Part shown: positions 45,557 through 54,993 of the stretch, one piece after another
Position numbering within the stretch: position 1 is the stretch's first letter
Layout of the letters: each line of letters starts with the position of its first letter
From: Pseudomonas sp. MIACH
GTDB taxonomy: Bacteria > Pseudomonadota > Gammaproteobacteria > Pseudomonadales > Pseudomonadaceae
Direction: 5' to 3'
Length of the DNA stretch: 64,000 nt
Assembly (NCBI RefSeq): GCF_001269925.1
Contig: NZ_LHVO01000002.1
Location: forward strand, 496,001 to 560,000
Translations under genes and position numbers: made by a program
Notes under the pieces: generated by a model
Database searches by the model: none
What the model was told of the DNA's origin: nothing
Seen by the model: only the letters and a program-made list of their open reading frames with translations

Positions 45557-46459
45557 TTAGAGGCGCTCCAATAACTCGCCTGCTCGCTTGCCCAGGATCT
45601 CCAGCAGATTGGCCAGCATATGCGGCGGCGGTTCATCGGCGCGGGTCAGGGCGTACAGGGTGATCGGCAGCGGCGGTGTGAGGGTACGGATGCAGGTGGT
45701 GGCCGTTGAGGCGCCCAACGCCGTGAACGGATCGATGACCGTCAGGCCGGCGCCGGATTCCACCATGGCTCGGGCCAGGGAATAGGTCTGGACCGAGATC
45801 GTCACGCGGGGCGGTGGGTCGACATGTTCCAGGTAGCTGTCGAGTTTCGCCGCCAGCGGGTCGGCGCTGGACAGGCCAATCAACGGCGCACCCGCCAGGT
45901 CTGCCAGTGGCAGGGCCTGATGCAGTTCCGCCTCTGGCCAGTAGTTTTTCGACGCCAATGCGACCAGCACACCGTTGGCCAGCACCTGTGTGGTCAAGCC
46001 TGGATGGCCGGAGAAGTTGAGGGTCAGTGCCAGGTCGATCTCGCGCATCAACAGCTTGTGCACCAGCTCGCGGCTATGGTCGCTGGACAGCTCGCAGGCG
46101 ATGTCCGGGTAGTCGCGCGTCCATTCCAGAATCGCCGGTGGCAGCAGCGACAGCGCCAATGCCGGGATCGCACCAATCCGCACGCTTTGCCCTGGGGCGC
46201 GGCGCAAGCTCTTGGCCAGGCGCCGCACGCCTTGCAGGCTCTCGGTAACTTTCTCGACCTCGCTTTCCAGCGCCAGGGCTTCCGGGGTGGGCTGCAATTT
46301 GCCGCGCACCCGCAGGAACAGCGGAAAGCCCAGTTGCAGTTCGGCATGCTGCAACACCTTGGTCACCGCCGGTTGCGACACATGCAGCAACTGCGCAGCG
46401 GCGCTGACGGAGCCGGTCTGGCGAATGGCCTGGAAGATTTCGATATGACGCAAGCGCAT
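45557..46459 (-). CDS. dguR: LysR-type regulator, probable D-glutamate regulator DguR
   Basis: A 300-residue LysR family regulator: MRLRHIEIFQAIRQTGSVSAAAQLLHVSQP opens the HTH domain (quoted in two parts: residues 1-20 and on), with the effector domain from about residue 90. It is divergent from a FAD dehydrogenase followed by a RidA protein and a solute-binding protein, the order of the dguRABC locus for D-glutamate use in P. aeruginosa. The name rests on this synteny. An extended start 45 bases upstream would cover the candidate operator and is rejected. Confidence 0.75.
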   Translation of the reverse strand: MRLRHIEIFQAIRQTGSVSAAAQLLHVSQPAVTKVLQHAELQLGFPLFLRVRGKLQPTPEALALESEVEKVTESLQGVRRLAKSLRRAPGQSVRIGAIPALALSLLPPAILEWTRDYPDIACELSSDHSRELVHKLLMREIDLALTLNFSGHPGLTTQVLANGVLVALASKNYWPEAELHQALPLADLAGAPLIGLSSADPLAAKLDSYLEHVDPPPRVTISVQTYSLARAMVESGAGLTVIDPFTALGASTATTCIRTLTPPLPITLYALTRADEPPPHMLANLLEILGKRAGELLERL

Positions 46460-46468
46460 GGCAAGTCC

Positions 46469-46483
46469 ATAACCTTTGTTTAT
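46469..46483. promoter_or_regulatory. Candidate LysR operator in the dguR-dguA intergenic region
   Basis: ATAA-CCTTTGT-TTAT is a 15-base dyad containing T-N11-A, 9 bases upstream of the dguR start codon and about 85 upstream of dguA. Position and form fit a LysR autoregulatory and activation site. Confidence 0.45.
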
Positions 46484-46566
46484 AGGTGGCCCATCTTTAT
46501 TCATTGTCGGTGGCCTGTCACCTGCGCCTACGCTTGAGCCTACTTATTCAAGGGCTGGAGGTTGGA

Positions 46567-47814
46567 ATGGCCGGGCAGGTTTGCATCATTGGCGGTGGGG
46601 TTATCGGCCTGGCGAGCGCGTATGCGCTGGTGCGTGCCGGCCATGAAGTGACGGTGATCGATGCGCGCGACACCCTGGGCAGCGAAACCAGTTTTGCCAA
46701 TGGCGGGCAGTTGTCTTACCGCTACGTCGCTCCGCTGGCTGATGCGGGCGTGCCGCTGCAGGCGATTGGCTGGTTGCTGCGCGGTGACTCGCCACTGAAG
46801 CTGCGCCCGCGTTTGGACCCCCAGCAATGGCGCTGGATGGCTGCCTTTATCAGTGCCTGCCGTGGCTCGGTGAACACGCGCAACGCCGCTCACTTGCTGC
46901 GCCTGGCAAGCCTGAGCCAAACCACCTTGCAGCAATGGCGGGTCTACGATTGCCTGGACGCGTTCAACTGGCGGCGTAATGGCAAGCTGGTGACCTTTCG
47001 CACTGCCGACACCTTTGAGCGTGCGCGCAGTAAGGTCACCGACATCCTGCAACAACAGGTGCTGTCGGCGCTGGATTGTGCGCGCCTGGAGCCGGCGTTG
47101 GCAGAGGCGGCGGAAGGGTTTGTCGGGGGTATCTACACGCCGAATGAGGAAGTGGCGGACTGTCATGCCTTTTGCCAACGGCTGGCCGCGCGGCTCAGGG
47201 CGTCGGGGCGCTGCAGCTTTTTGCTGGGGCGCAAGGTCAGCGGTATCCGTCACGCCGACGGTGCCGTGCAGGCCATCGAGCTGGGTGACGAGGTGATGCC
47301 GGTGGAGCAGTTGGTACTCGCGGCCGGCCATCGCAGCGCCGAGTTGGCATTGCCCGGTGTGTCACTGCCACTGTATCCACTCAAGGGTTATAGCCTCAGC
47401 GTGCCGATTGGCGCGCAACACCAGGCGCCGAATGTGAGCATCACCGACTACGACCGCAAGATTGTCTACGCGCGTATTGGCGAGCAACTGCGGGTGGCGG
47501 CGATGGTGGATATCGTCGGCTTTGACGCCAGTCTTGAGCCCAAGCGCCTGGCGCTGATGAAGCGTCAGGCAGTCGAGACATTTCCTATGGCCGGTGACTA
47601 TGCCCATGCCGTGGAGTGGGCGGGTATGCGTCCCGCCACCCCGACTGGGGTGCCGCTGATTGGTGCCAGCGTCTATCGCAACCTGTGGTTGAACCTGGGC
47701 CATGGCGCCCTCGGTTTTACCCTCGCGTGTGGCAGCGGCCAATTGCTGGCCGAACTGATCGGCCACCAGACCCCTTCCATTGATATGCAGGGCCTCGCGC
47801 CCCGCGCCGCATAA
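46567..47814 (+). CDS. dguA: FAD-dependent D-amino acid (D-glutamate) dehydrogenase, DguA-like
   Basis: A 415-residue DadA/DAO-family flavoprotein. The Rossmann motif CIIGGGVIGLASAYALVRAGHEV begins at residue 5 (GxGxxG visible as GGGVIG), SFANGGQLSYRYVAPLAD is the DadA-type substrate region, and the C-terminus has NLGHGALGFTLACGSG. By synteny with dguABC it should oxidise D-glutamate to the imino acid. D-alanine dehydrogenase (dadA) is the alternative by sequence. ATG 46567 follows GGAGG. Confidence 0.78.
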   Translation: MAGQVCIIGGGVIGLASAYALVRAGHEVTVIDARDTLGSETSFANGGQLSYRYVAPLADAGVPLQAIGWLLRGDSPLKLRPRLDPQQWRWMAAFISACRGSVNTRNAAHLLRLASLSQTTLQQWRVYDCLDAFNWRRNGKLVTFRTADTFERARSKVTDILQQQVLSALDCARLEPALAEAAEGFVGGIYTPNEEVADCHAFCQRLAARLRASGRCSFLLGRKVSGIRHADGAVQAIELGDEVMPVEQLVLAAGHRSAELALPGVSLPLYPLKGYSLSVPIGAQHQAPNVSITDYDRKIVYARIGEQLRVAAMVDIVGFDASLEPKRLALMKRQAVETFPMAGDYAHAVEWAGMRPATPTGVPLIGASVYRNLWLNLGHGALGFTLACGSGQLLAELIGHQTPSIDMQGLAPRAA

Positions 47815-47824
47815 GGATGCCTCC

Positions 47825-48175
47825 ATGACCCTCAATCGAATCAGCAGCAACGACCGACTGTCCGGCGCCGTGACCTTCAAGGATCTGGTATTTCTCTCCG
47901 GCCAGGTACCCGGCGACGGCCAGGATGTGGCGACGCAAACCCACGAAGTGCTGGCCAAGATCGATGCGCTGCTGGCCCAGGCCGGCAGTGACAAGGATCA
48001 TCTGCTGAATGCGACCATTTACTTGAAAGACATCGGCAGCGGTTTCGCACCGATGAATGAAGTGTGGGCCGCCTGGCTATCGCCCGGTATGGCGCCGACA
48101 CGCACCACCCTGCAGGCGGAACTGGCGCGGCCGAGTGTGCTGGTGGAAATCAGCGTGATTGCGGCACGTAAATAA
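47825..48175 (+). CDS. dguB: RidA family enamine/imine deaminase, DguB-like
   Basis: A 116-residue Rid protein that hydrolyses reactive enamine/imine intermediates to keto acid and ammonia. The conserved arginine is in GMAPTRTTLQAELA and the glutamate in VLVEISVIAA, both needed for activity. It lies 10 bases after the dehydrogenase, where it would release 2-oxoglutarate from iminoglutarate. The start MTLNRISS gives the normal family length. Confidence 0.82.
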   Translation: MTLNRISSNDRLSGAVTFKDLVFLSGQVPGDGQDVATQTHEVLAKIDALLAQAGSDKDHLLNATIYLKDIGSGFAPMNEVWAAWLSPGMAPTRTTLQAELARPSVLVEISVIAARK

Positions 48176-48200
48176 CGTTAAAGACCAACGGAGAATAACA

Positions 48201-49103
48201 ATGAAAAAAGTCCTGTTGACCGGCTGCACCCTGGGCCTTTTGCTGGGGGCACACGCCCATGCCAATCAGGCACCGCTGGAGGGTACGCTGGGCAAGATCG
48301 CCAACGCCAAGTCCATCACCCTGGGCTACCGTGATGCGTCGGTGCCGTTTTCCTACGTGGGGGATCACAGCGGCAAGCCGATGGGCTATTCGGTGGACCT
48401 GTCCGGCAAGATCGTCGAGCGTATCCAGCAGAAGATCGGCGTGGCCAACCTGAATGTGAAGTACAACCTGGTGACCTCTCAAACCCGTATCCCGCTGGTG
48501 CAGAACGGCACCGTCGACCTGGAATGTGGTTCCACCGGGGTGACCGCCGAGCGGCAGAAGCAGGTGGCATTTTCCTACGGGTTTATTTACGTGAAAGGCC
48601 AGTTGCTGACCGCTAAAGACAGTGGCATCAAGGGTTTCGCCGACCTGTCGGGCAAGAACGTGGTGACCACCGCCGGCACCACCAACGAGCGTTTTCTCAA
48701 GCGTTACAACGCTGAGCACAAAAGCAATATGTTCGTGATCAGCGCCAAGGATCACGGCGAGGCGTTCAAGATGCTGGAGACGGGGCGCGCGGCGGCGTTC
48801 TACATGGACGATGCGCTGCTCTACGGCGAACGTGCCAAGGCCAAGGACCCACACCATTGGGTAGTGGTCGGCGAGGAACAGTCGCGGGAGATCTACAGCT
48901 GCATGGTGCGCAAGGATGATCCGCAGTTTCTTGCGGTGGTCAACGAGACCCTGGGCGACTTGTACCGCTCGGGGGAGATCAACGGGATTTACCAGCGCTG
49001 GTTTGAACAGCCGATCCCGCCCAAGGGCTTGAACCTGGAATTCCCGATGACCAGTGAGTTGAAGGCGATCATTGCCAAGCCGGTGAGCGATCCGGTGGAT
49101 TGA
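48201..49103 (+). CDS. dguC: Periplasmic amino acid-binding protein, DguC-like
   Basis: A 300-residue family-3 solute-binding protein with a signal peptide at residues 1-22. KSITLGYRDASVPFSYVGD opens the first lobe; the specificity region DLECGSTGVTAERQKQVAFS follows. No permease or ATPase genes are adjacent, so it must use another transporter or act in sensing. Third gene of the dgu-like set, 25 bases after dguB. A half REP follows the stop codon. Confidence 0.8.
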   Translation: MKKVLLTGCTLGLLLGAHAHANQAPLEGTLGKIANAKSITLGYRDASVPFSYVGDHSGKPMGYSVDLSGKIVERIQQKIGVANLNVKYNLVTSQTRIPLVQNGTVDLECGSTGVTAERQKQVAFSYGFIYVKGQLLTAKDSGIKGFADLSGKNVVTTAGTTNERFLKRYNAEHKSNMFVISAKDHGEAFKMLETGRAAAFYMDDALLYGERAKAKDPHHWVVVGEEQSREIYSCMVRKDDPQFLAVVNETLGDLYRSGEINGIYQRWFEQPIPPKGLNLEFPMTSELKAIIAKPVSDPVD

Positions 49104-49106
49104 TCA

Positions 49107-49120
49107 CCCCTCCCACATTT
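49107..49120. repeat. Half REP unit
   Basis: CCCCTCCCACATTT stands alone between dguC and rsmE; the opposite arm is missing. With the half unit at 45536 it brackets the hemolysin III / dgu segment, with arms facing each other. Confidence 0.5.
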
Positions 49121-49838
49121 AGAAGTCGCCCCAGAGTTGTTGGGCAACCGCCAACGCGACGACCGGCGCAGTTTCGGTGCGCAATACGCGCGGGCCGAGG
49201 CGGGCGGCGTGGAAGCCAGCGCCTTGGGCCACTTCGACTTCCCCATCCGTTAATCCACCCTCAGGCCCGATCAGAAACGCCAGGCTCGCAGGCTTGGCAT
49301 GGCTGACCATCGGCTCTGCCACCGGGTGCAGCACCAGCTTCAGGTCGGCCTCGACCTGCTTCAACCAGTCCGCCAGCAGCAACGGCGGGTGAATCACCGG
49401 CACCGTCGAACGCCCGCACTGCTCGCAGGCGCTGATCGCCACCTGGCGCCAGTGCAGCAGGCGTTTGTCGGCGCGTTCGTCTTTCAGGCGCACTTCGCAG
49501 CGGTCGCTGAAGATCGGCGTGATGGCGTTGACGCCCAGTTCGGTGGCTTTCTGAATCGCCCAATCCATGCGCTCGCCCCGGGACAGGCCCTGGCCGAGGT
49601 GGATGTGCAGCGGCGATTCGGTCTGGCCGGCGAAGCTTTCCGTCAGTTGCACGGTGACGCGTTTTTTACCGACTTCCAGCAGGCTGCCCAGGAACTCCTG
49701 GCCGGAACCATCGAACAATTGCACGGCATCGCCTTCGCCCATGCGCAGTACGCGGCTGATGTAGTGCGCCTGGGCTTCGGGCAATTCGTGGTCGCCGAGG
49801 CTCAGCGGGGTGTCGGTGAAAAAGCGGGACAGTCTCAT
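49119..49838 (-). CDS. rsmE: 16S rRNA (uracil-1498-N3)-methyltransferase RsmE
   Basis: A 239-residue SPOUT methyltransferase. It begins MRLSRFFTDTPLSLG; the PUA-like N-terminal domain is followed by the knotted SAM domain with LIGPEGGLTDGEVEVA and LGPRVLRTETAPVVAL. The modification is m3U1498 in helix 44. It lies 36 bases after bioA on the same strand. Confidence 0.95.
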   Translation of the reverse strand: MRLSRFFTDTPLSLGDHELPEAQAHYISRVLRMGEGDAVQLFDGSGQEFLGSLLEVGKKRVTVQLTESFAGQTESPLHIHLGQGLSRGERMDWAIQKATELGVNAITPIFSDRCEVRLKDERADKRLLHWRQVAISACEQCGRSTVPVIHPPLLLADWLKQVEADLKLVLHPVAEPMVSHAKPASLAFLIGPEGGLTDGEVEVAQGAGFHAARLGPRVLRTETAPVVALAVAQQLWGDF

Positions 49839-49874
49839 TTCTGCTCTCTGGAAAAGGTGTAGGTGTGCCGGCAA

Positions 49875-51281
49875 TCAACCCGGATCGCGGAAGCCGGGGT
49901 GGAAGTCCTTCGGCACCGCCACGCTGACTTTGCTGTTGGTGGCGATGTCGATGCCTTCGCTGGCCACTTCGGCGAGGAAATCAATCTGCTCCGGCGTGAT
50001 CACATACGGCGGCAGGAAATACACCACGCTGCCCAACGGCCGCAACAGCGCGCCGCGTTCCAGGGCGTGTTCGAACACCTTCAGGCCACGGCGTTCCTGC
50101 CACGGGTAAGCGGTCTTGGTGGCCTTGTCCTGGACCATCTCGATGGCCAGCACCATGCCGGTCTGGCGTACTTCCGAGACATGCGGATGGTCGACCAGAT
50201 GCGCGGTTGCCGTGGCCATGCGCTGGGCCAGGGCCTTGTTGTTTTCGATGACGTTGTCTTCTTCGAAAATATCCAGGGTCGCCAGGGCCGCCGCGCATGC
50301 CAGCGGGTTGCCGGTGTAGCTGTGGGAGTGCAGGAAGGCGCGCAGGGTCGGGTAGTCGTCGTAGAACGCGTCGTAGACGTCGTCGGTGGTGACCACGGCG
50401 GCCAACGGCAGGTAGCCGCCAGTCAGGGCCTTGGACAAGCATAGGAAGTCCGGGCGGATGCCGGCCTGTTCACAGGCGAACATGGTCCCGGTGCGTCCGA
50501 AACCCACGGCGATTTCATCGTGGATCAGGTGCACGCCATAGCGGTCGCAGGCTTCGCGCAGCAGCTTGAGGTACACCGGGTGGTACATGCGCATGCCGCC
50601 GGCGCCCTGGATCAGCGGCTCGACGATCACGGCGGCGACGCTGTCGTGGTGCTCGGCCAGGGTCTGTTCCATGGCCAGGAACATCGTGCGCGAGTGTTCT
50701 TCCCAGCTCATGCCCTCGGGGCGCAGGTAGCAATCCGGGCTCGGCACCTTGAGGGTGTCCAGCAGCAGCGCCTTGTAGGTCTCGGTAAACAGCGGCACGT
50801 CGCCCACCGACATCGCGGCGATGGTTTCGCCGTGGTAGCTGTTGGTCAGGGTCACGAAGCGCTTTTTATTCGGCAGGCCACGGTTGAGCCAATAGTGAAA
50901 GCTCATCTTCAGCGCGACTTCGATGCACGACGAACCGTTATCGGCATAGAAGCAGCGGGTCAGGCCCTCGGGGGTCATCTTTACCAGGCGCTCGGACAGC
51001 TCGATCACCGGCTGGTGGCTGAAACCGGCGAGAATCACGTGTTCCAACTGGTCGACCTGGTCCTTGATGCGCTGGTTGATGCGCGGGTTGGCGTGACCGA
51101 ATACGTTAACCCACCAGGAACTGACGGCGTCGAGGTAGCGCTTGCCTTCGAAGTCTTCCAGCCAGACGCCTTCGCCGCGCTTGATCGGGATCAGCGGCAG
51201 TTGCTGGTGGTCTTTCATCTGGGTGCAGGGATGCCACAGCACCGCGAGGTCGCGTTGCATCCACTGGTTGTTCAAGCCCAT
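49875..51281 (-). CDS. bioA: Adenosylmethionine-8-amino-7-oxononanoate aminotransferase BioA
   Basis: A 468-residue class III aminotransferase in biotin synthesis that uses SAM as amino donor to make 7,8-diaminopelargonate. Visible: WHPCTQMKDH at the N-terminus, FYADNGSSCIEVALKMSFHYW, the Asp-containing LIHDEIAVGFGRTG, and the PLP lysine in LCLSKALTGGYLPLAA. The start MGLNNQWMQRD gives family length. The other bio genes are not in this window. Confidence 0.95.
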   Translation of the reverse strand: MGLNNQWMQRDLAVLWHPCTQMKDHQQLPLIPIKRGEGVWLEDFEGKRYLDAVSSWWVNVFGHANPRINQRIKDQVDQLEHVILAGFSHQPVIELSERLVKMTPEGLTRCFYADNGSSCIEVALKMSFHYWLNRGLPNKKRFVTLTNSYHGETIAAMSVGDVPLFTETYKALLLDTLKVPSPDCYLRPEGMSWEEHSRTMFLAMEQTLAEHHDSVAAVIVEPLIQGAGGMRMYHPVYLKLLREACDRYGVHLIHDEIAVGFGRTGTMFACEQAGIRPDFLCLSKALTGGYLPLAAVVTTDDVYDAFYDDYPTLRAFLHSHSYTGNPLACAAALATLDIFEEDNVIENNKALAQRMATATAHLVDHPHVSEVRQTGMVLAIEMVQDKATKTAYPWQERRGLKVFEHALERGALLRPLGSVVYFLPPYVITPEQIDFLAEVASEGIDIATNSKVSVAVPKDFHPGFRDPG

Positions 51282-51553
51282 CGGTGATCTCCTCGAAGCG
51301 GTCCTGCGGCTGGCGCAGGCGAAACAATCGCGCAAGCCTATGCAATGGCGGCCCGTGTCACAACCCATTGTGGGTAATTGGCAGTAAACGCAGGACGGAC
51401 TGTCACGTTTCTTAGGAATAGTCCTTAATCCGTCGTTAACTTACTGTGCATAGGCTCCAGATCGTATTTCTCGATATTTCAAAGCAAAATTTTCCGCTTT
51501 AATTCGATAGGTAAATCGCTAGTCTTGGGCGCAGCTCTTACGGGATTAAGTAC

Positions 51554-52105
51554 ATGCAGCTACGTAACTCTCCAGCCCGGTATGGCTGGGTCAGTATGAT
51601 TTTGCACTGGGGCGTGGCCCTGGTGGTATTCGGCCTGTTTGCCCTGGGCTTGTGGATGGTGGGTCTGGACTACTACAGCGCCTGGCGCAAAGAAGCACCG
51701 GACCTGCACAAGAGCATTGGCATCACGCTGTTCGCCATCATGCTGGTACGTATTGTCTGGCGCTTGATCAGCCCGCCGCCTCCGCCGCTGGCCAGTTACA
51801 GCCGCTTGACTCGCATCGGTGCCGCGTTCGGCCACGCGTTCCTTTATCTCGGGCTGTTTGCCGTGATGATCGCCGGTTACCTGATTTCCACCGCAGACGG
51901 TGTCGGTATCCCGGTGTTTGGCCTGTTTGAAATTCCTGCCGTGGTTTCCGGTCTACCGGACCAGGCAGACACCGCTGGCGTGGTGCATCTGTACCTCGCC
52001 TGGGTGTTGGTGGTCTTCGCCGGCTTGCACGGCGTGGCTGCGTTGAAACACCACTTTATCGATCGTGATGCGACCCTCACGCGAATGCTGGGGCGCAAAG
52101 CCTGA
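51554..52105 (+). CDS. Cytochrome b561 family protein
   Basis: A 183-residue membrane b-type cytochrome with four membrane segments. Candidate heme histidines: [11 protein letters not shown] (about residue 17), [20 protein letters not shown], and [18 protein letters not shown]. It probably passes electrons between quinone and a periplasmic acceptor. It is paired with a yceI gene 32 bases downstream, a common association. The 270-base AT-rich region upstream should hold its promoter; I could not define it. Confidence 0.9.
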   Translation: MQLRNSPARYGWVSMILHWGVALVVFGLFALGLWMVGLDYYSAWRKEAPDLHKSIGITLFAIMLVRIVWRLISPPPPPLASYSRLTRIGAAFGHAFLYLGLFAVMIAGYLISTADGVGIPVFGLFEIPAVVSGLPDQADTAGVVHLYLAWVLVVFAGLHGVAALKHHFIDRDATLTRMLGRKA

Positions 52106-52137
52106 TGTTCAACCTCGACTCACAAGGAATAGAAAGC

Positions 52138-52716
52138 ATGTTGAAAAAGACCCTCGCCGCTCTGGCAATCGGTACAGCGCTGCTGTCTGCAGGTCAGGTG
52201 ATGGCTGCTGACTACAAGATTGACAAGGAAGGCCAGCACGCCTTCATCGACTGGAAAATCAGCCACCTGGGCTACAGCTACATCCACGGTACCTTCAAGG
52301 ACTGGGATGGTACGTTCAGCTGGGATGCCGCCAAGCCTGAGGCCAGCAAAATCGCAGTCGACGTGAAAACCGCCAGCCTGTGGTCCAACCACGCTGAACG
52401 TGACAAGCACATCGCCAGCAAGGATTTCCTCGACGTTGCCAAGTTCGCGGACGCCAAGTTCGTGTCCACCGCGGTTAAATCCACCGGCGAAAAAACTGCT
52501 GACGTGACGGGCGACCTGACCTTCCACGGCGTGACCAAGCCTGTGACCTTCAAGGCCACGTTCAACGGTGAAGGCAAGGATCCATGGGGCGGCGAACGTG
52601 CTGGCTTCAACGCCAAGACCACGCTGGACCTGAACGACTTCGGCATCAAAGGCCCAGGCCCGAGTTCCCAGACTGTCGACCTGGACATCTCGCTGGAAGG
52701 CGTGAAAGCGAAGTAA
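52138..52716 (+). CDS. YceI family periplasmic lipid-binding protein
   Basis: A 192-residue secreted lipocalin-like protein. Signal peptide at residues 1-23 (ending QVMAA), then [28 protein letters not shown] and the C-terminal [21 protein letters not shown] typical of YceI. Members bind polyisoprenoids or similar lipids. Co-transcribed with the cytochrome b561 gene. In P. aeruginosa the gene here is followed by mexAB-oprM; here a repeat, a terminator and the helicase come next. Confidence 0.93.
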   Translation: MLKKTLAALAIGTALLSAGQVMAADYKIDKEGQHAFIDWKISHLGYSYIHGTFKDWDGTFSWDAAKPEASKIAVDVKTASLWSNHAERDKHIASKDFLDVAKFADAKFVSTAVKSTGEKTADVTGDLTFHGVTKPVTFKATFNGEGKDPWGGERAGFNAKTTLDLNDFGIKGPGPSSQTVDLDISLEGVKAK

Positions 52717-52726
52717 TGCTCCGCAG

Positions 52727-52838
52727 GTAGGAGCGAGCTTGCTCGCGAAAAACGTAGAGACACCGCGTTTATTCAGGCTGCCAGCGTTATCGTTGACGAC
52801 CTTCGCGAGCAAGAACTAGGCGTCCCCCTCGCTCCTAC
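52727..52838. repeat. REPIN (GTAGGAGCGAGC family) with 14-base insertion in one arm
   Basis: The left arm GTAGGAGCGAGCTTGCTCGCG is standard. The right arm GCGAGCAAG...CTCGCTCCTAC is interrupted after GCAAG by AACTAGGCGTCCCC (52814-52827). The tail GCGTTATCGTTGACG is on the right side. The insertion breaks part of the outer stem but leaves both end portions able to pair. Confidence 0.82.
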
Positions 52839-52842
52839 AGGC

Positions 52843-52878
52843 AAAAAAAACCCGTATCTCGCGATACGGGTTTTTTTT
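52843..52878. terminator. Bidirectional terminator between yceI and rhlE
   Basis: AAAAAAAACCCGTATC and GATACGGGTTTTTTTT surround TCGC: a 16-base stem with A and T runs on opposite sides, so it should stop convergent transcripts from both yceI and the helicase gene. The stop of the helicase gene lies at its right edge. Confidence 0.9.
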
Positions 52879-54772
52879 ATGCTTCGCGGTTGCGGGTCAG
52901 CAGCGCTGGTTTTTCACCACGAGGACGGCCTGGCAGTTGATCCAACTGCTCAGGTGTCGGGAAGCGATCAGCCTTCGACTCCTTGTGGATGATCTTTGGC
53001 GCCGGGCCACCGCGCGGGTTCTGCACGGCAGGCTCGGACAAACGCGGCTGGTCGTCACGGGCCGGGCGGCGGTTGTTGCTGCGCGAGTCTTCGCGACGCG
53101 CCTGGCCGTCACGCGGTGCGCCGTTACGCGGGCCGCTGCGCTTGGCCGGCGGGGTGCCGGTAGTGCCGCCGCTGCTGTTGCGCGGGCCGTTCTGACGACC
53201 GCCCTGAGGCTGGCCACCACGTGGAGCACCAGTGCCGGCAGCTGCGCCCGGCGCCGGAGCACCTGGACGACGGCCACGGCCTTGGGCCGGTTTGGCCTGG
53301 GGCACGTAGTCAACGCGGTTACCGAAGTTATCCACGTCGTCGTCGAGGAACTCGTCCGGGGCACGGTCAGCAGCGCGGGGCGGCTGGCTCGGCTGGCGCT
53401 GTTCGCGGGCCGGGGTGCCTTCGCGGGGCTTCTGCTCGCGGGCCGGGCGTTCGCCACGGCCGTTGGTTGGCGCTTTTTCCTTGCCGCCTTTGTCTTTGCC
53501 TTTGTCGCGACGACCACCGCCACCACCGCCACCGTTCGGGCCATCGCCCTTCGGACCGCGTGGGTTGCGCGGGTTGCGCACGTCCGGACGCTCGCGCACT
53601 TCAGGCTTCTCGGCCTCGACGGCGCTGGCATCGAAGCCCATCAGGTCGCCATCGGCGATTTTCTGCTTGGTCATGCGTTCGATGCTTTTCAGCAGTTTTT
53701 CTTCGTCCGGTGCAACCAGGGAAATGGCTTCACCCGAGCGACCGGCACGGCCAGTACGGCCGATACGGTGCACATAGTCTTCGTCGACGTTTGGCAGCTC
53801 GAAGTTGACCACGTGTGGCAATTGGTCGATATCCAGGCCGCGTGCGGCGATATCGGTGGCGACCAGGATGCGCACTTCACCGGCCTTGAAGTCGGCCAGG
53901 GCTTTGGTGCGGGCGTTCTGGCTCTTGTTGCCGTGGATGGCGACGGCGGTGAGGCCGTGCTTGTCCAAGTACTCGGCCAGGCGGTTGGCGCCGTGCTTGG
54001 TGCGGGTGAACACCAGCACCTGTTCCCAGGCGCCGGCGGTGATCAGGTGCGCCAGCAATGAACGCTTGTGGCTGGCGGCCAGGCGGAATACGCGTTGCTC
54101 GATACGCTCGACCGTGGTGTTCGGCGGCGTGACTTCGATGCGCTCCGGGTTATGCAGCAGCTTGCCGGCCAGGGCAGTGATGTCCTGGGAGAACGTTGCC
54201 GAGAACAGCAGGTTCTGACGTTTGGCCGGCAGGCGGGCGAGGACCTTTTTCACGTCATGGACAAAGCCCATGTCGAGCATGCGGTCGGCTTCGTCCAGCA
54301 CGAGGATTTCCACGTGGGACAAATCGACGCTGCCTTGGCCGCACAGGTCGAGCAATCGACCAGGGCAGGCGACCAGCACGTCAACACCACGGGACATGGC
54401 CTGAACCTGTGGGTTCATGCCGACGCCGCCGAAGATGCAGGCGCTGACGAACTTCAGGTCGCGGGCGTACAGCTTGAAGCTGTCATGCACCTGGGCGGCG
54501 AGTTCGCGGGTAGGGGTCAGGACCAGTACGCGCGGTTGGCGCGGGCCGTGACGCTGGGATTTGTCCGGGTGACCGTTGGGGAACAACCGCTCCAGAATCG
54601 GGAGGGCGAAGCCGCCGGTTTTACCAGTACCTGTCTGAGCCGCGACCATCAGGTCGCGACCTTGCAACACGGCGGGGATAGCCCGCTGTTGCACCGGAGT
54701 AGGCTCGGTATAGCCCGCTGCCTCGATGGCGCGGACTAAAGCCTCGGAGAGACCGAGGGAAGCAAAGGACAT
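52877..54772 (-). CDS. rhlE: DEAD-box RNA helicase, RhlE type (RhlE2-like)
   Basis: A 631-residue helicase. The core (residues about 1-370) has the Q motif around [14 protein letters not shown], motif [13 protein letters not shown], motif [14 protein letters not shown] in LLFSATFS, and motif [15 protein letters not shown]. The last 240 residues are a long disordered tail rich in Arg, Gly, Pro and Lys ([20 protein letters not shown]), likely for RNA and protein contacts such as RNA-degradation complexes. Length and position match RhlE2 of P. aeruginosa. The 220 bases upstream are a C-rich leader with no gene. Confidence 0.9.
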   Translation of the reverse strand: MSFASLGLSEALVRAIEAAGYTEPTPVQQRAIPAVLQGRDLMVAAQTGTGKTGGFALPILERLFPNGHPDKSQRHGPRQPRVLVLTPTRELAAQVHDSFKLYARDLKFVSACIFGGVGMNPQVQAMSRGVDVLVACPGRLLDLCGQGSVDLSHVEILVLDEADRMLDMGFVHDVKKVLARLPAKRQNLLFSATFSQDITALAGKLLHNPERIEVTPPNTTVERIEQRVFRLAASHKRSLLAHLITAGAWEQVLVFTRTKHGANRLAEYLDKHGLTAVAIHGNKSQNARTKALADFKAGEVRILVATDIAARGLDIDQLPHVVNFELPNVDEDYVHRIGRTGRAGRSGEAISLVAPDEEKLLKSIERMTKQKIADGDLMGFDASAVEAEKPEVRERPDVRNPRNPRGPKGDGPNGGGGGGGRRDKGKDKGGKEKAPTNGRGERPAREQKPREGTPAREQRQPSQPPRAADRAPDEFLDDDVDNFGNRVDYVPQAKPAQGRGRRPGAPAPGAAAGTGAPRGGQPQGGRQNGPRNSSGGTTGTPPAKRSGPRNGAPRDGQARREDSRSNNRRPARDDQPRLSEPAVQNPRGGPAPKIIHKESKADRFPTPEQLDQLPGRPRGEKPALLTRNREA

Positions 54773-54993
54773 GAGTAATCCTGTTTTAGTTAGGGCTTGG
54801 CCCAAAGGGATAATCTTGCCGGGCGTGAATGGCGCTTAGGGGAGCGCAATCCCGTCCGGTCCTGCTGCGTCTGGCGGGCACTCCACCGGCTCGCGCGGGC
54901 TGAAAGCTGCGCAGTAGCGGGGTTGGGTGCCTTTTTCAGGACCTCAGCGGCCGGGCGTAAGCCTGGCGGAAAGGCCGGAGTATAACAGAGCAA

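Noticed and set aside
51420..51553. Redox-regulator binding site before cytochrome b561
   Set aside because: AT-rich with fragments such as GATAGGTAAATCGCTAG, but no full dyad for OxyR, SoxR or Anr could be supported.
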